NCBI GenBank assembly: GCA_963969595.1
Contig: OZ018409.1
Span: 25,495,282-25,559,281 of the forward strand
DNA: 64,000 nt
Direction: 5' to 3'
Origin: Neckera pumila
Taxonomy: Eukaryota; Streptophyta; Bryopsida; Hypnales; Neckeraceae
Below the pieces are notes generated by a model. The model made no database searches, had not been told where the DNA came from, and saw only the letters and a program-made list of their open reading frames with translations. Shown in pieces: positions 58,415 to 64,000 of this stretch (the first letter of the stretch is position 1; each line of letters opens with the position of its first letter). The position numbers were made by a program, and so were the translations under genes.

Positions 58415-61087
58415 CCCGCGGTCTTCTTCCATAGTCGAAGGCCTATGCACGTCCTGCTCAACCCTGTCTGCCTCCTCTGTCCTTTCTTGCTCTGTGTCGT
58501 ACTCGTTCCACCTCTTGTTCTTGTCATCTTTGATTGCCGCGTCCATTCCTTGCACGAGTTGGATTATTTCCCGTCTGGTGTTCCCTACCCTAGCTGCCCA
58601 CCTCGGGTGAACAACATCCGACACCCAACCAATATCCAAGTCCTCTCGCATTCTCAGGCACGCCGTCCAATGCTTGCCCCGGTCCCCTCCAATGCTTGTG
58701 CAGCATTATATTTCAGGACTCACGAAACACTACAGGCTCATCACGCACTAGATCCTGTAGCGCCCTCATGCGGACGTTCTTCACCCAGTCCATGACGCCG
58801 TCCAGAACTTGGGACCCTGAACCCTCACTGACCATGCATGCATACTTCATGACTGTCTGGTGGACGATTTTCGACTCCCAAAACACAATCCCGCTAAAGC
58901 GGAACGGAGCCTCCTGCGTGAAGACGGCCACAACCACCATTATATCACGTTCGCGCTTGCAAATACTCTTAATCGCCTACCGCGGCATTCCGAAGTTCGG
59001 ACAGGTTAATTGCCTCCACCTGCCCCAAACGTTGTGCACTGCCATTCGGAGCACTTGCACAAATGGGTTCAGCCTTACCCTTGGAGGTCAATGGGCGAGG
59101 ATTTTCCTGCGGACCTCCTTGGCCTCCTCCTCTGCAAGAACAGACAGTGTTTAGGAAAGCATCCGCACTGGACTGCCCTCGACCCTCATTCAGAAATAGT
59201 ACGGTCCAATCGGAAAATCACATCAAAACACTGAACGCACTCAATTCCTAGATGATCTGTCCATACTGCTCTTACCATCATGTTGCCATGGAAAGCTCGA
59301 TAGGCTCTTTTGTACACCACTATTCTCCGACAGTGTTATCCAAATGGGGCACCAATCCCACAAGTAGGCCTCTCGCTTCCACCGTATCTCTTCCCGGAAT
59401 TTTGACACCGCTTCATCTATTATGCGCTCCTGCTCCGCCTTGAGCTCGGCCTTCGCAGTGCGTCTGCTATCCCTACACACTGCCACATCTTTTATGTATT
59501 GTAGGTACTCCGCCATGAGTTCCATGCCCGGCGGCACCTTTTTGTACTTCAAACATTTGCAGACCTCTTTGACGGCCCGTCCGAGAGCGTTGAAGATATC
59601 AGGGTGCTCCTCCACCTGCACGTCCCCACAAGTGCAGCTTTTTCAGCCGTCCTTCTAAGCGGAAGGACTAACTCAGGACACCTTCAGAACACTGATCTTC
59701 TTTTTCTGATGAAAAACGTGGACAAACTCAAAGCACGCTTGAAATACTAATTTGTATCGGCAAAGTGCGTTTTGCAACATCTCACCTTAGTGTCACAAAG
59801 CCACTAGGAGCTTAACTTGTGCACGGCATCTCTGTACTTCTTAGTCTTCCACGTTTGCGCGACTCGTGCAGTGAACTTTTGTCCATCGAGCCCCTCCTAT
59901 GACCAATCCAACAGCTTTGGCCAGACTTGAAGGAGATGGTACATGTCCGGTAGTGCACGACATAACGGCAAAAGTGGTTTCGTGAATCGCGCTCCTAACT
60001 CGTCGGCCTTCATGCGGGCGGCCATCTTCACCTCATGCTTGTCACGGTGTAGTCATTCCGCTCGTCCTGACATCGACTCGACCAATAGAGGATAATATAT
60101 CTTCGGCTTCGGCCCCCCTTTGCCAGACATCCAGTACTACTGAAGTGCAACATTTTCCTTGTAGTTTCTGGACCACGGCACCACTCCCTTCTGGTCCTCA
60201 AACACCATTTCCCTCCTACTCGTTTCTGGATCAGGTCCAACCAAGACGTCGCCTGGGTCCCCTGTCTCTTGTCCCCGTACACTAACTTCACCCCTTACAG
60301 ACCTCCGCGTTTCGTACTCCCTCCCTTCCACCTTGTCCGTGCCTCCTACCCACTCCCCTACATCGTCGCTTTGAACCTGCCTCCAAGGGGTCTTAGGGCT
60401 TCCGTTGCTGCTATCTGGAGACAGCACCTTTTTTGACCTCATTACCACTGAAGTCCCCTTACCCCGCTTGCTCGGACTCATCTCCCAGAAATCAAGTGGA
60501 TCCTTGTTACGCAGTGTTGCTCCGCTGGCGCTCCGAAGTTTACGCTTCCGCAAGCTAGTCTGACTATCCATAGCCTCCCCCACCTCCGCTTCTCCAGGCG
60601 TCCTAACTTCTTCTTGTGGCTTCATTGTCTGTGTCCCGCCCTCCTCCCCCAGATTATCAAGAGCCTGAAAGTATTTCTCATCATCCGCCACCGGTGGGAG
60701 GTTCTTGACCTAGGCAACCTGGGCCTCCGCATCCATGGTGTTGTCCTTTTGAATTGCCTCCGGTACCTTCCCTTGTCCCCACCTTTGGTCCGGATATGGC
60801 AGCAATTGCTTTGGATTACCATGGTCGTCCTTCACAACGGGACACTGCAAGTTCTAGCGATGATTGTTCAGCCTCATTTTATTGCTGAACCTGTTCTTGC
60901 CGCAGTGGATGCAGACAAGGAATTTCCTCACGGGTTGGTTTGGCCTACGCTCCTGCGTCCACGCCCAAATTGTGAACTCATTCAACAATCGCATGAACTC
61001 TTGACAACTGCCGTAGTTGACATCGAAGGTATGCTTATCAATGGTGATGCTCTGCCAGAAGCCTCCCTTCTGTTGCGGCGCATCTAG

Positions 61088-62290
61088 AACCTGAACTGCA
61101 TGTACGTCACCGTCCTAAACCCAATCACCGTCAATGCCGCATAGTAAAACTTCAGGCCCACAAAGGAAACAAGGGTACACCATAAGCTCACAAAGCGTTT
61201 ACAATGTATTACCTTATCATTCAATTCAGCACCTCCACGCGAGTTGGCAGACACATCCACCCTAAAATTGCCCTCGCCCAGCCGCGCATTTGCTTTCTAT
61301 TTTCCCATGGCGCAGCAATATGTAATGTGTACCTTGATGTCTGCTATCTGGAACCAATTCCGCCACCCAACGTGCTCACCCCACCAAAACACTAGCTTGT
61401 AGTAGTAAACCCAATTTGGATACCTAAACCCTGGCCTGCAAAGCATTTATCCTCATCACTTCTGGACCGTGTACTTTCTACAACGCAGCAGGACGTAAGG
61501 GTGAATCCTAAAACCACACCCGCAGATGCTGTGTGTCCCCGCTTCTCTCGCCGTGAAGTAAATTCCTAAAACGTTTGTGCGCATTGAAATTCTGTAATCC
61601 TTTACCTAGCAATGGCAGCCTCGGGCGCTTCGTGCATCATTGGCCGCGCTCAAAAATGACGGAAGTATTTTCCCCTAAACCCTAAATTCCTAAACCTTCC
61701 CATACCGAGTCGTTCAACTCCCGACCGGTGCATCTTCTAACATTGCACTCAATTCCGCCCTTATGCGGGGTTAGCCACAAAGGCTTGACCTAAAACGTGC
61801 CTGCCTTTAAACTTACGGTACCCAGAAAACGGAGTGCACAGAAATGCAGAGTTGAAACTCGGAAAAAAAGAGATCGGAAGAGAGCGCAAACCTGCTACGA
61901 GATGGAAGAAAGCACAAACCTACTGTAGATGAGGCGCAAAGCTGACTTCTGTCATTCGAAGTATCTCCCCAAGCGCTCTCGACTGGCCTTTCTTGCGCAC
62001 CCCATCATTGTTCCCATCATTCTTGTTCCTTCGATGAAGCAACGGGTTGGGGCGGCAGGAAGCGACGTCCATTATAGGCGCACTCCATCGCTTGTCGACA
62101 GCTCGAGTATTCGGTTGCTCCTTAGAGTATGGTGGTGGATGCCTTCCCTTCCCCTTAAAACGCATCGCCCTGCCACAGAGAAAGTGTTTGGAAGATGTTG
62201 GAGCTGCAAAGAACACCTCGAAGAAGCAGCATTCATCAATCAAGTGAGTCCGAAACATTGCCTGTCGTTTGTTCCGTGGGTGTCTACAAC
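61088..62290. other. Upstream flank of the pseudogene, no gene recognised
   Basis: A C- and A-rich stretch with AAACCCTA-type boxes near 61,675-61,700, a motif common in plant promoters. Open frames on both strands near 61,920-62,306 overlap and show no known motif. Confidence 0.35.
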
Positions 62291-64000
62291 TAACTCGGTA
62301 TCATAACGGGCTGGCCCCCCATTGAGTACCATTGAGTGTTTTGTGGGAGAGTCATCATTCCCATAATTAATGTCCTCAATACTACTTATATGAACTCCAA
62401 AGTGACACCCTTCTCCTTCATCTAATAAGGTACAATTGAAGAAGTGACAAATTGGTTGTTTTTCCTTTACAACCTATATGTGCGGGGAAGACAAGGACAT
62501 CCAATGCATATTTATGTTTAAACCCTCAACCTACAATAGTTCCATGGATGACTCCACATTGTTGGATGTACAAATCATCAACGTATTTGGCATCCAAACT
62601 TATGCACAGACGCATGAAACCTTTTTACATTATTCATTTTTTCACCATAAATCTTTTGTTCATGTTGAAGCACAGTACAACAGGTTTGGAGTAAAGTGGT
62701 TTAAGTAACCACTGAGACGCATCTCTATGGAAAATGACATCTTCCCCCCCTTGTTTTGGAGGTTTCACTAACACTCTTTTCTTTGGAGTGAAGGGACATT
62801 CTTTTCAGTTGCTTTATATTATTTTAAAAGACAAAGTCGTGGTTCATATTTTCTATGGGGTGAAAATATGAACCACAGCTTTCTATGGGGTTATCTTTCT
62901 CGTGTGTATATGTATAGGGTGGTTGGTGGCCATTTCTTCCTTTTTAACATCCTATTACTTTGAAGACGTATCCTACAAGTGGAGAAAATGTCTATTATCA
63001 TACTATAGCGGTGTCGACAAAACTATGATGGGTGTTTGAAAATGATGAGTTTCCAAAAAAAAGTTCATGAAGCTAGTGGATCAGAGCACTCTAAACCCAT
63101 CCAAAAACGATTTTCATATCATTCTCACTAATATATTTCTGGCTATAAAATATTCTCATTCATTGTACATGTGGGCAATATCAGAATCATCTACATGTAT
63201 TAGTCGCTTTGTTCTTGTAAAATATGCATAAGGACTAATGTTTCCCTAAAATATAAAATGTGTATTGTATTTAGCATTTCTAATAAGAAGGTCCGTTTAT
63301 AATTTAATCTTTTTAGTCCTTTTAATCTTATTAATCTTTTTAATCTTTTTGGTCTTTTTAATTCTTGTTCTTTTCTTGTTATTTTCTCTTTATTTGTGTA
63401 CTTATAGTACTCCCAAATGATTTCTTCATTATTTTTGAGTCATCTCTATTTCAAGTTTCCATTTCGCCATACCTGAACTTAAAGTTTCTTCCATGTTCAA
63501 AATTGTTCTTCCATGTCCGAAATTGTTCTTCCACGTTCTTTTTATCTTATTTTGCTCTCCAAAATACAGAAACCCTATTTATCCAGAAGGAATTCTATAT
63601 CTTTGTTCTTTTTTACCAATGTCCATTAATTTTTGTTCCCTTTTTTCTTCCTTTTCTTTCTTTTTCTTGATAATTTATTTTTATTTTTATTCATCTATTC
63701 ATTTATTCATTTATCCAATTTTGGGAATGCTTTATTCAATTATTTCTTCTTTTTTATACTCCCGTCTTCTCGTATCCTTTCTTGTTAGAGCCTAAAATTA
63801 TAAGCAAACTTGAATAGTGTTATGTTGCATCTAAAAGGCAAGCACCGGAACACTGAACCCTAAGCCCCTGACACTAAACCCTCACGCAGTCCTTCTCCCT
63901 AAACCCTATCGTCGCCGCTTTGGACTACGCCAGCAGCAACGAAACACTAACCCCAGGGATGTACGGGCACGTATGGGGGCAGGGCGCATAGGCATGGGAG
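62291..64000. other. AT-rich terminal stretch, no gene recognised
   Basis: Contains a hairpin (62,839-62,876), a TAATCTTTT-type microsatellite (63,306-63,362) and a short tandem AATTGTTCTTCCATGT repeat (63,480-63,535). CTAAACCCT boxes near 63,850-63,910 could belong to a promoter beyond the window. Confidence 0.4.
62839..62876. repeat. Perfect 15-bp hairpin
   Basis: GTGGTTCATATTTTC, an 8-base loop, then the exact complement. The following CTTTCTATGGGG also repeats the loop context (TTTCTATGGGG), so part of the unit is directly repeated as well. Confidence 0.75.

Larger units (their letters stand above)
54027..61087 (-). pseudogene. Decayed gene of unknown family with a C2HC-type finger, interrupted by element D
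   Basis: The parts are 61,087-58,419 and 54,775-54,027, with element D between. The N-terminal part is GGFWQSITIDKHTFDVNYG and FTIWAWTQERRP, then a zinc-finger-like CIHCGKNRFSNKMRLNNHR, where the CxxC-(13)-H spacing is complete and a later Cys follows. Next are a basic KRKLRSASGATLR stretch, conserved-looking blocks VVYKRAYRAFHGNMMVRAVW (near 59,300) and MVVVAVFTQEAPFRFSGIVF (near 58,940), then IGWVSDVVHPRWAARVGN. After the gap come VVLSKPNPYSWQLASG and FMELYVRYFHGEEPILDLSK, with a stop at 54,027. At least six in-frame stops and three frame changes are present, so it is dead. The finger near the N-terminus recalls transposase-type BED fingers, but I see no catalytic core. Family unknown. Confidence 0.65.

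Noticed and set aside
61660..63910. Telomeric repeat tract
   Set aside because: AAACCCTA-type boxes are isolated and scattered, never a tandem run; they fit promoter boxes or chance.

Overview
This window is nuclear DNA from a streptophyte (a land plant or a close algal relative). The evidence is one intact-looking multi-exon gene with GT-AG introns, a plant-type ABCC transporter relic, and plant-style MITEs, LTR-element sequence and a lineage-specific transposon ORF. The SEC5 protein differs clearly from flowering-plant SEC5, so I lean towards an early-diverging lineage such as a charophyte, bryophyte or lycophyte. I cannot name the species. Most of the window is AT-rich repeat graveyard. 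I recognise no rRNA, tRNA or CRISPR.

The one host gene that looks alive is the exocyst subunit SEC5. It lies on the minus strand from 43,407 (ATG) to 26,697 (stop). I can trace 21 exons whose splice phases all agree except at exon 8, where one base is missing inside a conserved motif. Its introns carry a 57-bp minisatellite (intron 1), a degenerate about 122-bp repeat (intron 2), two small foldback elements (introns 4 and 8) and two strong hairpins (intron 6).

Left flank (1-26.6 kb). A retroelement copy (element A) is inserted in an ABCC transporter pseudogene (1.8-3.4 kb). Then comes a decayed duplicate of the last SEC5 exons (4.4-8.5 kb), a pogo-type transposase pseudogene (14.2-16.6 kb), long foldback repeats (19.2-20.1 kb) and a nested cluster of non-autonomous elements that insert at TTAA (5.6, 8.5, 21-26.4 kb). 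The duplicate and the nesting supply empty sites, which show that insertion duplicates exactly TTAA.

Right flank (44-64 kb). Two adjacent MITEs share a TTA target. Next is the tail of a Ty3/gypsy integrase, followed by a purine tract and LTR-like DNA (element C). Element B (3.5 kb) is nested in C, and its relative D (3.6 kb) is nested in a decayed zinc-finger-like gene of unknown family. B and D each carry one long ORF, no polymerase and no terminal direct repeats, yet each is bounded by an exact 4-bp target duplication. Either they are solo copies of an unusually long, ORF-bearing LTR or they are a mobile unit I cannot classify. This is the most novel item in the window.

The premature stops in the retroelement ORFs that can be compared between copies are explained by C-to-T or G-to-A transitions, as expected if these copies were silenced by DNA methylation before they decayed.
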